This document shows positions 1 through 9,906 of a stretch of DNA of 64,000 nucleotides, piece after piece. The DNA lies in NCBI RefSeq assembly GCF_003184905.1, contig NZ_KZ821206.1, positions 51,443 to 115,442 of the forward strand. Reading direction: 5' to 3'. This stretch comes from Bacillus sp. CGMCC 1.16541. Its GTDB lineage: Bacteria > Bacillota > Bacilli > Bacillales > Bacillaceae_H. The notes under the pieces were generated by a model. The model was not told the origin of the DNA and ran no database searches. It worked only from the letters and a program-made list of their open reading frames with translations. A program made the position numbers and the translations under genes. Within the stretch, counting starts at the first letter, position 1; every line of letters starts with the position of its first letter.

Positions 1-36
1 CTCTTTTTAGGTTAGCTTCTAAAATTAGTCCGTTGA

Positions 37-338
37 TTTCCGTTCCAAACAACCTGTGCCAAAGACAAAGATACAAAAATCGTACAGGTCTCAGTGAGAA
101 ACCACCAACAACGAAAAGAAGTTCGTGAACGCTTGGCCACGGAAGAAGAAAGCAAAAGATACAGGCAGCGAAAAATAGATGTAGAGCCTGTGTTTGGACA
201 GATTAAGCACAATCGAGCGTTTAAGAGATTTGGGTTAAGAGGCCTATCCAAAATACCACGGATTGGGGTCTTATTTGCGCTGCACACAATTTACTGAAGC
301 GGGCAGCCAACAAAGAAAGCGAACAAAAATTAGGGTAA
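37..338 (+). pseudogene. IS1182-type transposase, 3' fragment, frameshifted
   Basis: This is the C-terminal end of a DDE transposase. The translation contains RQRKIDVEPVFGQIKHN and FKRFGLRGL, which are typical of the IS1182 family and include the late catalytic Glu region. The open frame reaches back only to a stop at 34-36, so the N-terminal part is in another frame or outside the window. Near 281 one base appears to be missing: the frame stops at 295-297, but shifting by one base from 282 restores AHNLLKRAANKESEQKLG and a stop at 336-338. I read this as a decayed, non-functional insertion sequence. The family is recognised from memory of its motifs. Confidence 0.8.
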
Positions 339-408
339 TGAAGGGAAGGAATATCCCTCTTTCCCTTATCAATCCATCAAATCAAAACCCAGAAACTGGA
401 TGAAAAGT

Positions 409-462
409 AAAAGAGGCGACTCTCAGATCGAATTTATTCAACCTTTTGAGTCAGCCTCTTTT
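409..462. repeat. Inverted repeat at the right end of the IS remnant
   Basis: AAAAGAGGC-GACTC (409-422) pairs with GAGTC-A-GCCTCTTTT (448-462) with one bulged A. The outer arm matches the sort of terminal repeat that IS1182 elements carry (GAGGCTGACTC), so it is probably the right end of the insertion sequence. Its last bases run into the brxB stop codon at 461-463, so the element inserted exactly at the 3' end of brxB. As a hairpin it could also terminate brxB transcription. Confidence 0.55.
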
Positions 463-898
463 AAATTTCTTCACAATGCTTTTCAAAGTTTTCTTGTAGC
501 TTTGCTACAACAGACATTGGATCATGTCCCTCGATTTCATGGCGTTCTACCATTGTAATGATTTTCCCATCTTTCAATAATGCAAACGACGGTGAAGATG
601 GTGGATACCCTTCAAAATAGTCACGCGCTCTTGCAGTTGCTTCTTTATCTTGACCTGCAAATACAGTTACTAATTGTGTAGGACGCTTATCATAGTGTAC
701 AGAGTGAGCTGCTGCTGGTCTTGCAATTCCTCCTGCACATCCACAAACTGAATTCACCATCACAAGAGTAGTGCCTGGCTTTTTAAATGCTTCGTCTACT
801 TCTTCTGGTGTCGTTAATTCTGTATATCCAGCGGCAACAATTTCTTGACGCGCTTGTCGTACTACATCATTCATAAATAAGTTAAAATCGATATTCAT
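461..898 (-). CDS. brxB: Bacilliredoxin BrxB (YqiW/YphP family)
   Basis: Cytosolic thiol-disulfide protein that removes bacillithiol from S-bacillithiolated proteins. The family signature is a CGC motif, seen here as NSVCGCAGG near residue 54, followed by the conserved stretches [12 protein letters not shown] and [10 protein letters not shown]. It is 145 residues long, normal for the family. The start at 898 is chosen because AAGGAGG lies 8 nt upstream; an in-frame start at 934 has no ribosome binding site. In B. subtilis the gene follows bkdB; here the mutAB-meaB operon lies between them, and downstream an IS remnant replaces the expected neighbour. Confidence 0.92.
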   Translation of the reverse strand: MNIDFNLFMNDVVRQARQEIVAAGYTELTTPEEVDEAFKKPGTTLVMVNSVCGCAGGIARPAAAHSVHYDKRPTQLVTVFAGQDKEATARARDYFEGYPPSSPSFALLKDGKIITMVERHEIEGHDPMSVVAKLQENFEKHCEEI

Positions 899-1051
899 GT
901 AAAAACCTCCTTGTTGGTTACTCTTTCTTATCATAGCAATTGTAAACGATTTATTTCAACTAAAAAAGACCGATTCATCACGTTTAACAAAAATAATATC
1001 GGTAATACTATAGATACATCTAGATCTATACCCCTAAACTCCCTAGCTAAG

Positions 1052-1080
1052 ATGGCTGACTCAATGAATGAGTCAGCCAT
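1052..1080. terminator. Perfect 12-bp hairpin overlapping the meaB stop
   Basis: ATGGCTGACTCA and TGAGTCAGCCAT form a perfect stem with a 5-nt loop. The meaB stop codon (1073-1075) lies inside the right arm. The T run follows only on the plus strand (1081-1085), so as a terminator for leftward meaB it would be U-poor. The arm shares TGAGTCAGCC with the IS end at 447-456. Confidence 0.5.
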
Positions 1081-2074
1081 TTTTAATAAAACTCTTTTCA
1101 TAACTGCTAATTAAACGCTCCACCGCTTCTGAAACGGTTTGATTACCTTCAATTATTTCGAGTTCTATCGTATTCATTAACTCTTTTATCTGTTCATTTC
1201 CGTAAAAGGATGCGTGTAAATAATCTGCAATCATCGCTTCTAACCATTTTGTCATTTGTTTTTGGCGGTTTGTACCAAATACCCCATTGCTTTTAAAGAA
1301 TAATTCGTATTGCTTAACACATTGCCACAACTCATCAATCTTTTCATTGTAGAGAGCTGAACAAGTTATGACTCGAGGATTCCATCCTATTGTATTCGGC
1401 TGTAAAAAATGAAGAAATCCTTCATATTCTACTTTCGTCATTTCGGCTTTTTTTCGATTTTCGCCATCCGCTTTATTGATACAAATAATATCAGCTAATT
1501 CAATAATTCCTTTTTTTATACCTTGCAAGTCATCTCCAGCACCTGTTAAAGCAAGAAGTAAAAAGACATCGACCATATCTTTTACAATTGTTTCACCTTG
1601 TCCTACACCAACTGTTTCAACAATAATAATATCAAAACCAGCAGCTTCGCAAAGAAAGATGGTTTCTCGCGTTTTACGATGAACACCTCCGAGCTTCCCT
1701 TGAGATGGTGATGGACGAATAAAGGCATTCTTTTCTTTTGATAATTCATCCATTCTTGTTTTGTCACCTAATATACTTCCACCTGATAGTGTGCTGCTAG
1801 GATCAATAGCCAAAACGGCCACCTTATGACCCTTTCGACATAAATACATACCTAACGATTCAATAAATGTACTTTTCCCTGCTCCAGGCACACCCGTAAT
1901 ACCAATACGAATTGATTTCCCCGAATAAGGATAAATCGCTTTTACCAGTTGTTGCGCTTGCATAAAGTGTTTTTTTGCGTTGCTTTCAATGAGTGTAATT
2001 CCTTGCGCTAAAGCGGCACGATCTTGTCGTAAAATGGCTTCCACAAATTGTTCAGTTGTTTTCGATTTCCGCAT
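1073..2074 (-). CDS. meaB: Methylmalonyl-CoA mutase GTPase chaperone MeaB
   Basis: G3E-family P-loop GTPase (MeaB/ArgK) that gates cobalamin loading and protects methylmalonyl-CoA mutase from inactivation. The Walker A motif GVPGAGKST is clear, followed by the Asp of LAIDPSS, the GDKTRM segment typical of MeaB, ETVGVGQ, and NKADG as the guanine-specificity motif. I place the start at 2074 because GTGGAG lies 7 nt upstream; the ATG at 2095 has no such site. The gene overlaps mutB by 23 bp, so translation is probably coupled. It is the last gene of mutA-mutB-meaB. Confidence 0.92.
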   Translation of the reverse strand: MRKSKTTEQFVEAILRQDRAALAQGITLIESNAKKHFMQAQQLVKAIYPYSGKSIRIGITGVPGAGKSTFIESLGMYLCRKGHKVAVLAIDPSSTLSGGSILGDKTRMDELSKEKNAFIRPSPSQGKLGGVHRKTRETIFLCEAAGFDIIIVETVGVGQGETIVKDMVDVFLLLALTGAGDDLQGIKKGIIELADIICINKADGENRKKAEMTKVEYEGFLHFLQPNTIGWNPRVITCSALYNEKIDELWQCVKQYELFFKSNGVFGTNRQKQMTKWLEAMIADYLHASFYGNEQIKELMNTIELEIIEGNQTVSEAVERLISSYEKSFIKNG

Positions 2075-4268
2075 CCGCAGACTCCACTTCTTCATTATTT
2101 AAGCGCTGTCGAATTTCTTGAATAACCTGAGTAGCAGCTTGTGGTATGACGGTTCCTGGACCAAAGATAGCAGAGGCACCGTTAGCTAATAAAAATTCAT
2201 AATCTTGCTGTGGAATAACGCCACCTACCACAACAACAATATCCTCACGCCCGTGCTTTTTGAGTTCTGCTATTAATTGTGGTAATAACGTTTTATGTCC
2301 TGCTGCTAACGAGCTCATCCCAATCGCATGTACATCATTCTCTACTGCTTGTAAAGCTGTTTCCTCAGGTGTTTGAAACAGTGGTCCGATGTCAACGTCA
2401 AACCCTAAGTCAGCAAAAGCCGTCGAAATCACTTTCGCTCCTCGATCATGGCCATCCTGCCCCATCTTCGCAATTAAGATACGTGGACGTCTTCCTTCTT
2501 CTTCAAGAAATTCATCTGTTAGTACTCTTACTTTGTCAATTTGCTCACGATTAGCAAATTCAGCACTATAAACACCGCTTATGGAACGAATAACCGCTTT
2601 ATGACGACTTGCCACCTTCTCTATAGCTTCTGAGATTTCTCCTAATGTCGCTCGTACACGCGCTGCATCGACAGCTAATGCAAGTAAGTTACCCCTTCCT
2701 GTTTGAGCACATTCTGTAAGTGCCTCTAGCGCTCTTTGCACTTTATGATTATCTCGTGTTTTTCTTAGTTGCTCTAGTCTCTCTACTTGTTTAAAACGAA
2801 CAGCCGTATTGTCGATCGCTAATATCTCTAAGGGATCTTCTTCATGTACATGATATTGATTTACACCAATAATTACTTCGGACCCTGAATCAATTTTTGC
2901 TTGCCTTCTTGCAGCTGCTTCTTCAATTCTCATTTTAGGAATACCGGTTTCAATTGCTTTTGCCATACCACCTAGTTCTTCAATTTCTTCAAGATGTTCC
3001 CACGCTCGATTGACAAGGTCGTTTGTCAGCGATTCTACATAATAAGACCCACCCCACGGATCGATGACCGAACAAATTTCAGTTTCATCTTGCAAATATA
3101 ACTGTGTATTACGAGCAATACGAGCTGAGAAGTCGGTAGGTAACGCAATTGCTTCGTCCAATGCATTTGTATGGAGCGATTGGGTATGTCCAAGAGTGGC
3201 AGCTAAGGCCTCTACACATGTGCGAACAACATTGTTGTAAGGATCTTGTTCTGTTAAGCTCCATCCAGATGTTTGAGAGTGAGTACGTAATGCCAATGAT
3301 TTAGGATTTTTAGGGTAAAACGACTTCATTAGTTTTGCCCACAAAAGACGGGCTGCTCTCATCTTTGCGACTTCCATAAAATAATTCATCCCAATTGCCC
3401 AAAAGAAAGATAAACGTGGAGCAAATGAATCAATGTCGATTCCTGCTTGCAAGCCTGTTCGAACATACTCAAGGCCATCTGCTAACGTATATGCGAGTTC
3501 TAAGTCTGCTGGAGCACCAGCTTCTTGCATATGATAGCCTGAAATACTAATACTATTAAACTTTGGCATGTGTTTTGACGTGTATTCAAAGATGTCAGCA
3601 ATAATTTTCATTGACATTTCAGGTGGATAAATGTAAGTATTACGAACCATGTATTCTTTTAAAATATCATTTTGAATTGTTCCTGAAAGTTGTTCTTGCT
3701 TTACCCCTTGTTCTTCCGCACTAACAATGTAAAACGCCATAATAGGCAATACTGCACCATTCATTGTCATCGAAACAGACATTTGATCAAGAGGAATACC
3801 ATCAAATAAGATATTGGTATCGACTACTGAGTCGATTGCTACTCCCGCTTTCCCTACATCCCCAACAACTCGAGGATGATCAGAGTCATACCCGCGATGT
3901 GTCGCTAAATCAAATGCAACAGACAATCCTTTTTGCCCAGCAGCAAGGTTACGACGATAAAACGCATTACTTTCTTCAGCAGTTGAATAGCCTGCATATT
4001 GTCGTATCGTCCACGGCCGGTTTACATACATTGTTGAGTACGGGCCTCTTAAAAATGGTGGCAGTCCTGGAAAGAAGTTAAGAAAATCAAAATCTTTTAT
4101 GTCTTCACTTGTATACATCGGTTTTACAGCAATTTGTTCGTTCGTGTGAAAGAAGTGAGATTCAATAGAACGGTTTGTTTCAACTTGTACTTGTTTCGTC
4201 CATTCATCTTTTTTTGATTCTTTCTGTGAAGCAAAAGAAAGTGAAGTGAATACTGGTTTTTGGTACAT
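2052..4268 (-). CDS. mutB: Methylmalonyl-CoA mutase, large catalytic subunit
   Basis: Converts (R)-methylmalonyl-CoA to succinyl-CoA with adenosylcobalamin, the last step of propionyl-CoA use. The protein has 738 residues, with an N-terminal TIM-barrel domain ([19 protein letters not shown], then [13 protein letters not shown]) and a C-terminal B12-binding domain. The cobalamin-ligand motif DxHxxG is present as [10 protein letters not shown], followed by GMSSLAAGH and VVVGGVIP, so this is the active subunit. ATG follows the mutA stop with no gap. GGGGGTG upstream serves as ribosome binding site. Confidence 0.96.
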   Translation of the reverse strand: MYQKPVFTSLSFASQKESKKDEWTKQVQVETNRSIESHFFHTNEQIAVKPMYTSEDIKDFDFLNFFPGLPPFLRGPYSTMYVNRPWTIRQYAGYSTAEESNAFYRRNLAAGQKGLSVAFDLATHRGYDSDHPRVVGDVGKAGVAIDSVVDTNILFDGIPLDQMSVSMTMNGAVLPIMAFYIVSAEEQGVKQEQLSGTIQNDILKEYMVRNTYIYPPEMSMKIIADIFEYTSKHMPKFNSISISGYHMQEAGAPADLELAYTLADGLEYVRTGLQAGIDIDSFAPRLSFFWAIGMNYFMEVAKMRAARLLWAKLMKSFYPKNPKSLALRTHSQTSGWSLTEQDPYNNVVRTCVEALAATLGHTQSLHTNALDEAIALPTDFSARIARNTQLYLQDETEICSVIDPWGGSYYVESLTNDLVNRAWEHLEEIEELGGMAKAIETGIPKMRIEEAAARRQAKIDSGSEVIIGVNQYHVHEEDPLEILAIDNTAVRFKQVERLEQLRKTRDNHKVQRALEALTECAQTGRGNLLALAVDAARVRATLGEISEAIEKVASRHKAVIRSISGVYSAEFANREQIDKVRVLTDEFLEEEGRRPRILIAKMGQDGHDRGAKVISTAFADLGFDVDIGPLFQTPEETALQAVENDVHAIGMSSLAAGHKTLLPQLIAELKKHGREDIVVVVGGVIPQQDYEFLLANGASAIFGPGTVIPQAATQVIQEIRQRLNNEEVESADAEIENN

Positions 4269-6344
4269 TTATTGCACCCCCAACTGATTTAATAAAGTAT
4301 GCATAAACAGCACTGCGTCATCTTGTTCAGTCATTGTATCCTTTAGACCTGCTTGAACATAGAGTTGCTTTTCACCTTCTGTTACATTTCCACTTATATA
4401 CACCAGCTCTTCTTTGTGATTTAAAAAGTGTAAAGCATCTAATACAACTTCTTCATAGTTCTCAGCGGTTCCACATAATACATAAGCATCGTATTTACAC
4501 TGCTTTATCCAATTGACAATTTCGTGTGCCGAATATAAGAGTGGACTGACTTGTGTCTGAATGCTACCAGATTGAAAGAAAGACTGAACAAACTCTACTC
4601 TTTGTTTGGCTAACCGTTCAGTTGATAACAGAACCACGCCCACTGTTAATGGAGTATCAACGTGATTGTTTGCTTGTTCAACTCGATGTCTTAACTGTTC
4701 AAATGATTCCGACTTACGCCACGGCACAATTGAAGTAATTTCTTCTCGTTCTGAATGAAGCTTAATATGACTCATAACATCCCCTAATGTCGCACCCTTG
4801 AGGAAGAGCTCTTTATAAGCCGTTAACGTAGCCGTATCCGTTTCATTTATGTGAACAACATGATCTTGGTGGTATTGTCTTAATGTTGCAGCTCGTTGAC
4901 TAGAAAAGCCTTGTTCATAGTCCATTTGCTTTTCTTGAAGATTTGCGTAATGAGTCACACCTACTACTCGGTCGGTTCTCGTTGAAACTTTTTTCTTTCG
5001 CTTTTCTACTGTTTGTTGAATACTTGATTGAATAAATCCTTCTTTCAAGCTAGCATACATACCACCTTGTTTTTCAATATCCAAAAATAACTCCCATGCC
5101 TTTTCTGCTAGTTCTTGCGTTAAAGACTCTACATACCAAGAACCTCCAACCGGATCGATTACCTTTGTTAAATGTACTTCCTTTTGTAAAATGAGTTGTG
5201 TGTTTCGAGCAATTCGATTTGAAAATTCTGAACAAGGTTGTAATAATGTATCATAAGGTGAGACATGTAAAGCATCTACTCCACCTACTACAGCTGCAAA
5301 AGCTTCAACGGTTCCACGTAGAATATTTGTGTGTGCATCATATTTTGTTTTTGTTGTCAGTGCTGTCTTTGCATGAATAAACGGAGGTATGACACACTCA
5401 TCTTTTTGAAACGCACGCACTGCATTGGTCCAAAGTACTTTAAACGCACGTAACTTTGCGACTTCCATAAAGAGATTGGAAGAAATCGAAAATGAAATTG
5501 TCATATGATTTAATACAGTTTGTAAAGGTAGTCCTCTCTTTAAACACTCATCCGTATATTCCACCACGGTAGCTAGTACATAAGCTAACTCTTGTACAGC
5601 ATTAGCTCCACCATTATGGTATGGATGACTATTGACTAAAATCGTTCTTAATTTATTCTCTTCAGAGGATGCCCATTTCGTCATATCTGTCATGTGGTCA
5701 TACATCTTCTCACGTTTAATAGGTGATGTTCCAACTTGAATCATAGAGCCTAATGGATCCATACCGATTGTTCCAGTTAGGGAGCTTACCTGAATGTCAT
5801 GCTTTTCACAGTAACTTGTTAAGAGAGAAAGAAAAGGAAGAGAAGTAAAATGTGTATTGATAAATAGCGGATACTCCTCTAGTGATATCCCTTGAAATAA
5901 TTCTTCGATATCTTGCAAGTGACTAATCGAAACACCATCCCCAATATCTTGATGATCCGCAACGTCTGCATCTATATAGTTAGCAGTTGCTGTGTCTAGC
6001 TGCAGAGCAACCATCGTTTGTCCTCTATCTAAAGAAGAGCGTAACAATTCATTACAGCGCTTTGTGTCTGGAAGATTCATCTCTTGAGCTATTTCCCATC
6101 CCTTTTGTAAATAGCCTGAAGCTTTTGTTCCTCGCACATAAGATGGGGCTCCTGGCAATTCTTCAACATGTACCAAAGATTGAATATCTTCTAGCGAGTA
6201 AAGCGGTTTCAAAAAAATGCCCTCATATGTTTCTTTTTCAAGAGATTGAATAGACTTACCTTTCAGCGTTCTTTCTACTTCTTGAACCCAATGCTCCAGA
6301 TGGACATTCGAAAACTCATGAAATGATTGATCTTTTATTTTCAT
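4269..6344 (-). CDS. mutA: Methylmalonyl-CoA mutase, small subunit
   Basis: Partner of MutB in the heterodimeric mutase. The barrel domain aligns with that of MutB ([35 protein letters not shown]) in 691 residues. The C-terminal domain lacks the DxHxxG histidine: the equivalent stretch reads STERLAKQRVEF. This is the normal state of the non-catalytic small subunit. It is the first gene of the operon, starting at ATG with AGGGGTAG upstream. It lies directly downstream of the bkd operon terminator, so the mut genes are probably transcribed on their own. Confidence 0.95.
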   Translation of the reverse strand: MKIKDQSFHEFSNVHLEHWVQEVERTLKGKSIQSLEKETYEGIFLKPLYSLEDIQSLVHVEELPGAPSYVRGTKASGYLQKGWEIAQEMNLPDTKRCNELLRSSLDRGQTMVALQLDTATANYIDADVADHQDIGDGVSISHLQDIEELFQGISLEEYPLFINTHFTSLPFLSLLTSYCEKHDIQVSSLTGTIGMDPLGSMIQVGTSPIKREKMYDHMTDMTKWASSEENKLRTILVNSHPYHNGGANAVQELAYVLATVVEYTDECLKRGLPLQTVLNHMTISFSISSNLFMEVAKLRAFKVLWTNAVRAFQKDECVIPPFIHAKTALTTKTKYDAHTNILRGTVEAFAAVVGGVDALHVSPYDTLLQPCSEFSNRIARNTQLILQKEVHLTKVIDPVGGSWYVESLTQELAEKAWELFLDIEKQGGMYASLKEGFIQSSIQQTVEKRKKKVSTRTDRVVGVTHYANLQEKQMDYEQGFSSQRAATLRQYHQDHVVHINETDTATLTAYKELFLKGATLGDVMSHIKLHSEREEITSIVPWRKSESFEQLRHRVEQANNHVDTPLTVGVVLLSTERLAKQRVEFVQSFFQSGSIQTQVSPLLYSAHEIVNWIKQCKYDAYVLCGTAENYEEVVLDALHFLNHKEELVYISGNVTEGEKQLYVQAGLKDTMTEQDDAVLFMHTLLNQLGVQ

Positions 6345-6431
6345 TCCACTACCCCTTTGCTTGTATGAAATTGTATTAACTATTAAAAATATTCCCTCTT
6401 TTTATCTTAATATAAAAGGCTATCACCTATC

Positions 6432-6488
6432 AATAAAAGAAAAAGAGGATGAATCAAATAGAGAGACTTTTTCCTCTTTGATTCACCC
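6432..6488 (-). terminator. Terminator of the bkd operon
   Basis: On the minus strand GGGTGAATCAAA pairs with TTTGATTCATCC as a 12-bp stem with one G-U pair (arms at 6477-6488 and 6447-6458), followed by a U-rich run. It lies about 100 bp past the bkdB stop and separates bkd from mutA. A weak promoter-like TTGATA box follows at about 6425-6430, which could serve mutA. Confidence 0.8.
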
Positions 6489-6587
6489 TTTCTTTTTTAA
6501 TCGTTGTTTTCATAGACGGTGTTGCTTGTTAACAAGTATAAAGCTCTATTTTAAACCACTCTCAACAATCACCTAGAATAAATATTC

Positions 6588-7868
6588 TTAATAAATGGAT
6601 GTATGCTCTTTTGATGTGGTTTCAATAATTTCTTTGACTCTTGCTAAGAATTTCCCGCAAACTAAACCATCTAGTACACGATGATCTAATGACAAACATA
6701 AATTCACCATGTCTCGCACCGCAATCATTCCATGATCCATCACCACAGGACGTTTTACAATCGATTCTACTTGTAGAATGGCTGCTTGCGGATAATTAAT
6801 AATCCCCATAGATTGAACAGATCCAAATGAGCCTGTATTGTTGACAGTGAACGTACCACCTTGCATATCTTCAGCTCTCAACTTACCTTGTTTTACTTTC
6901 GCTGCTAACTCTGAAATTTCACGGGCAATGCCTTTGATAGTCTTTTCATCTGCTTGCTTGATAACTGGAACAAACAATGCATCGTCTGTTGCTACAGCAA
7001 TGGAAATATTAATCTCTTTCTTTTGAATGATTTTATCTCCCGCCCACATCGAATTAATTTGCGGAAATTCTTTTAGCGCCTGCGCAACTGCTTTTACAAA
7101 AAAAGCAAAGTACGTTAAATTGAATCCTTCTTTTTGTTTGAAACTTTCTTTTAACGAGTCACGATAGGCAACTAAATTTGTAGCATCAACTTCCACCATT
7201 GTCCAAGCATGGGGAGCTTCGTGCTTGCTACGCTTCATGTTTGCCGCGATCGCTTTACGTACACCTGAAATTGGGATTTCAATATCTCCCAATGCAGTTT
7301 CAATCGCTGGTGGAGCTGGTTGACTTGTGATAGTAGAGACCGTTTCAATCGTTCTTTCCTCTACCACTTTTGTTTCTTGAGTCGATGCTTCACATTTTGA
7401 TTGTGAAGTGTTACCACTTTCCACGAATGCTAAAATATCTTTTCGCGTAATTCTACCACCTGCACCCGTTCCGTTCACTTGCTCTAAATTAATATCATTT
7501 TCTTGAGCTAAACGCAGAACTGCTGGAGAATAACGACGTTTATTGGATTGATCAACATTCATTGTTTGTTCAACTTTTCGTTCTACTTTTTTTGAATCCC
7601 CAGACGAATTAGCTTGACTGCTTTGACCTTCAACTTCAATCAAACAAATAACCTCTCCAACTGGTAATGTATCATCTTCGTTTACAATTAATTCTTTTAT
7701 GATCCCACTGAAAGACGAAGGAATTTCAGCGTTTACTTTATCAGTCATCACTTCAGCTAACGGGTCATATTTATTTACTTTATCTCCTACAGATACAAGC
7801 CATTTACTAATCGTTCCTTCTGTCACACTTTCACCTAGCTGTGGCATCGTAATTTTTTCAATCGCCAA
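6588..7868 (-). CDS. bkdB: Branched-chain keto-acid dehydrogenase E2 (dihydrolipoyl acyltransferase)
   Basis: E2 core of the complex that decarboxylates the keto acids of Val, Leu and Ile and transfers the acyl group to CoA. Domains in order: lipoyl domain at residues 1-80 with lipoyl-lysine K44 in EVMTDKVNAE; a Glu/Thr/Pro-rich linker; the E1/E3-binding domain at about 111-150 (RRYSPAVLRLAQE...GGRITRKD); and the catalytic domain ending in the active-site motif LSLDHRVLDG. The 426 residues are a normal length. It is the last gene of the bkd operon, 14 bp after bkdAB. Confidence 0.95.
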   Translation of the reverse strand: MAIEKITMPQLGESVTEGTISKWLVSVGDKVNKYDPLAEVMTDKVNAEIPSSFSGIIKELIVNEDDTLPVGEVICLIEVEGQSSQANSSGDSKKVERKVEQTMNVDQSNKRRYSPAVLRLAQENDINLEQVNGTGAGGRITRKDILAFVESGNTSQSKCEASTQETKVVEERTIETVSTITSQPAPPAIETALGDIEIPISGVRKAIAANMKRSKHEAPHAWTMVEVDATNLVAYRDSLKESFKQKEGFNLTYFAFFVKAVAQALKEFPQINSMWAGDKIIQKKEINISIAVATDDALFVPVIKQADEKTIKGIAREISELAAKVKQGKLRAEDMQGGTFTVNNTGSFGSVQSMGIINYPQAAILQVESIVKRPVVMDHGMIAVRDMVNLCLSLDHRVLDGLVCGKFLARVKEIIETTSKEHTSIY

Positions 7869-7882
7869 TGTGATAACCTCCT

Positions 7883-8866
7883 TTAAAATTCAGCTAATTC
7901 TCGCATCGCTTTTTCAACTTTATCAGGGTTGACCATAAAATACTTCTCCATTGTTGGTGCATAAGGCATTGCTGGAATGTCAGGGCCTGCTAAGCGCTTA
8001 ATGGGAGCATCTAAATCGAATAAACAATTCTCTGCAATAATCGCTGCTACTTCTCCAATAATGCTACCTTCTTTATTATCTTCCGTAACCAATAACACTT
8101 TACCTGTTTTAGAAGCTGCTTCAATAATGGCTTCTTTATCTAACGGATAAATGGTTCGCAAGTCTAAGATATGAGCAGAAATCCCATCTGCGGCCAGTTT
8201 TTCTGCCGCTTGAAGAGCAAAATGCACGCAAAGTCCGTATGTAATGACGGTAATATCATCTCCTTCACGCTTTACGTCCGCTTTACCAATAGGCAGTACA
8301 TAATCGTCTTCTGGAACTTCTCCTTTAATTAAGCGATAAGCACGCTTATGTTCAAAGAATAAAACAGGGTCTTCATCACGAACCGCTGATTTTAATAACC
8401 CTTTTACGTCATACGGAGTAGAAGGCATGACAATCTTTAATCCAGGTTGATTAGCAAAAACAGCTTCAACCGACTGAGAATGATACAACGCCCCATGTAC
8501 ACCCCCGCCGTACGGAGCACGAATTGTAATTGGACAATTCCAATCATTATTCGATCGATAACGGATTCTAGAAGCTTCAGAAATAATTTGGTTAACAGCA
8601 GGCATAATAAAATCTGCAAACTGCATCTCAGCAATGGGTCTCATTCCGTACATCGCTGCACCAATACCAACACCTGCAATTGCTGATTCAGCTAATGGCG
8701 TATCAATCACTCTTTCTTCCCCAAACTGCTCATATAAACCATTTGTTGCTTTAAATACGCCGCCTTTTCGACCTACATCTTCTCCTAATACAAACACACG
8801 AGAATCACGTTCCATTTCTTCACGAATAGCCATTGTCACAGCGTCAATGTATGAAATTACTGGCAT
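7883..8866 (-). CDS. bkdAB: Branched-chain keto-acid dehydrogenase E1 beta subunit
   Basis: Beta subunit of the thiamine-diphosphate E1 decarboxylase. The 327-residue protein has the transketolase-type pyrimidine-binding domain first (VLGEDVGRKGGVF, EMQFADFIMPAVNQI, RAPYGGG, HSQSVEA) and a C-terminal transketolase domain (DLRTIYPLDKEAI, VTEDNKEGS). It forms an alpha2-beta2 heterotetramer with BkdAA, encoded 13 bp upstream. An SD of the AAGGAGG type precedes the ATG. Order and spacing are as in the B. subtilis bkd operon. Confidence 0.95.
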   Translation of the reverse strand: MPVISYIDAVTMAIREEMERDSRVFVLGEDVGRKGGVFKATNGLYEQFGEERVIDTPLAESAIAGVGIGAAMYGMRPIAEMQFADFIMPAVNQIISEASRIRYRSNNDWNCPITIRAPYGGGVHGALYHSQSVEAVFANQPGLKIVMPSTPYDVKGLLKSAVRDEDPVLFFEHKRAYRLIKGEVPEDDYVLPIGKADVKREGDDITVITYGLCVHFALQAAEKLAADGISAHILDLRTIYPLDKEAIIEAASKTGKVLLVTEDNKEGSIIGEVAAIIAENCLFDLDAPIKRLAGPDIPAMPYAPTMEKYFMVNPDKVEKAMRELAEF

Positions 8867-8879
8867 AGAGTGTTCCTCC

Positions 8880-9878
8880 TTACTCTCCGTAAACGTATTT
8901 TAATGCATCTTCAGCATTTGCATATGGTGCATTTTCAGCGTATTCTGTTGCTTCGTTAACAGCTTCCATGATTTCTGCATTAATCTGCTCTGCCATCTCA
9001 TCACTTAGCACGCCAATTTCTTCTAAATACGTAGCAAATTTAATAATTGGATCATTTTGACGAGCTTCTGTTAATTCATCTTGACCACGGTAAATACGAT
9101 CGTCGTCATCGCTCGAATGCGCTGTAAGACGATAAGAAACAGTTTCAACAAGCGTTGGTCCTTCTCCTTTTCGAGCTCGATCAGCTGCTTCTTTTACGAC
9201 TTTATATACTTCTAGCGGGTCATTTCCGTCTACTGTATATCCTGGCATGCCATAGCCAATTGCACGATCTGATACATTTTCACACGCAAGCTGTTTTTCA
9301 ACTGGAACCGAAATGGCATATTTATTATTTTCACACATGAAAATAACAGGTAGTTTGTGTACACCAGCAAAATTTGCTCCCTCATGAAAATCACCTTGGT
9401 TAGAGGAACCTTCACCAAACGTCACAAATGTGACTAAATCTTTCCCTTCCATACGTCCCGCTAATGCAACACCGACCGCATGAGGTACTTGAGTTGTTAC
9501 TGGAGAAGAACCAGTTACAATACGTCGAGCTTTGCTCCCGAAGTGACCAGGCATTTGACGTCCACCTGAGTTAGGATCTTCTGCTTTAGCAAATCCGGAT
9601 AACATTAAGTCTCGAGCTGTCATCCCAAATGTTAACACGACTCCCATATCACGGTAGTATGGTAATACATAATCCTTTTCACGATCTAAAGCAAATGCTG
9701 CTCCTACTTGTGCAGCTTCTTGACCTTGACAAGAGATGACAAACGGAACTTTTCCAGCACGATTTAACAGCCACATACGCTCATCTAACTTACGAGCTAA
9801 CAGCATTGTTTTATACATTTCGACTACTTGTTCATCGCTTAACCCTAAAGACGCGTGACGGTTTTCTGTCATTTTCAT
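8880..9878 (-). CDS. bkdAA: Branched-chain keto-acid dehydrogenase E1 alpha subunit
   Basis: Thiamine-diphosphate-binding alpha subunit of E1. The Mg/ThDP-binding region is visible as GEGSSNQGDFHEGANFA ending in CENNKYA, and the phosphorylation-loop-like segment as YRLTAHSSDDDD. The start at 9878 is chosen because AGGAGG lies 9 nt upstream; a longer frame beginning at 9929 overlaps lpdV by 23 bp and has no ribosome binding site. The resulting 332-residue length fits the family. It acts with BkdAB, BkdB and LpdV in the cytosol. Confidence 0.94.
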   Translation of the reverse strand: MKMTENRHASLGLSDEQVVEMYKTMLLARKLDERMWLLNRAGKVPFVISCQGQEAAQVGAAFALDREKDYVLPYYRDMGVVLTFGMTARDLMLSGFAKAEDPNSGGRQMPGHFGSKARRIVTGSSPVTTQVPHAVGVALAGRMEGKDLVTFVTFGEGSSNQGDFHEGANFAGVHKLPVIFMCENNKYAISVPVEKQLACENVSDRAIGYGMPGYTVDGNDPLEVYKVVKEAADRARKGEGPTLVETVSYRLTAHSSDDDDRIYRGQDELTEARQNDPIIKFATYLEEIGVLSDEMAEQINAEIMEAVNEATEYAENAPYANAEDALKYVYGE

Positions 9879-9906
9879 TTTGACGGGCCTCCTTTTATTT
9901 TCCTCT

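Noticed and set aside
12-287. 91-aa minus-strand ORF in the IS remnant
   Set aside because: Shadow of the transposase frame, which has clear family motifs on the plus strand.
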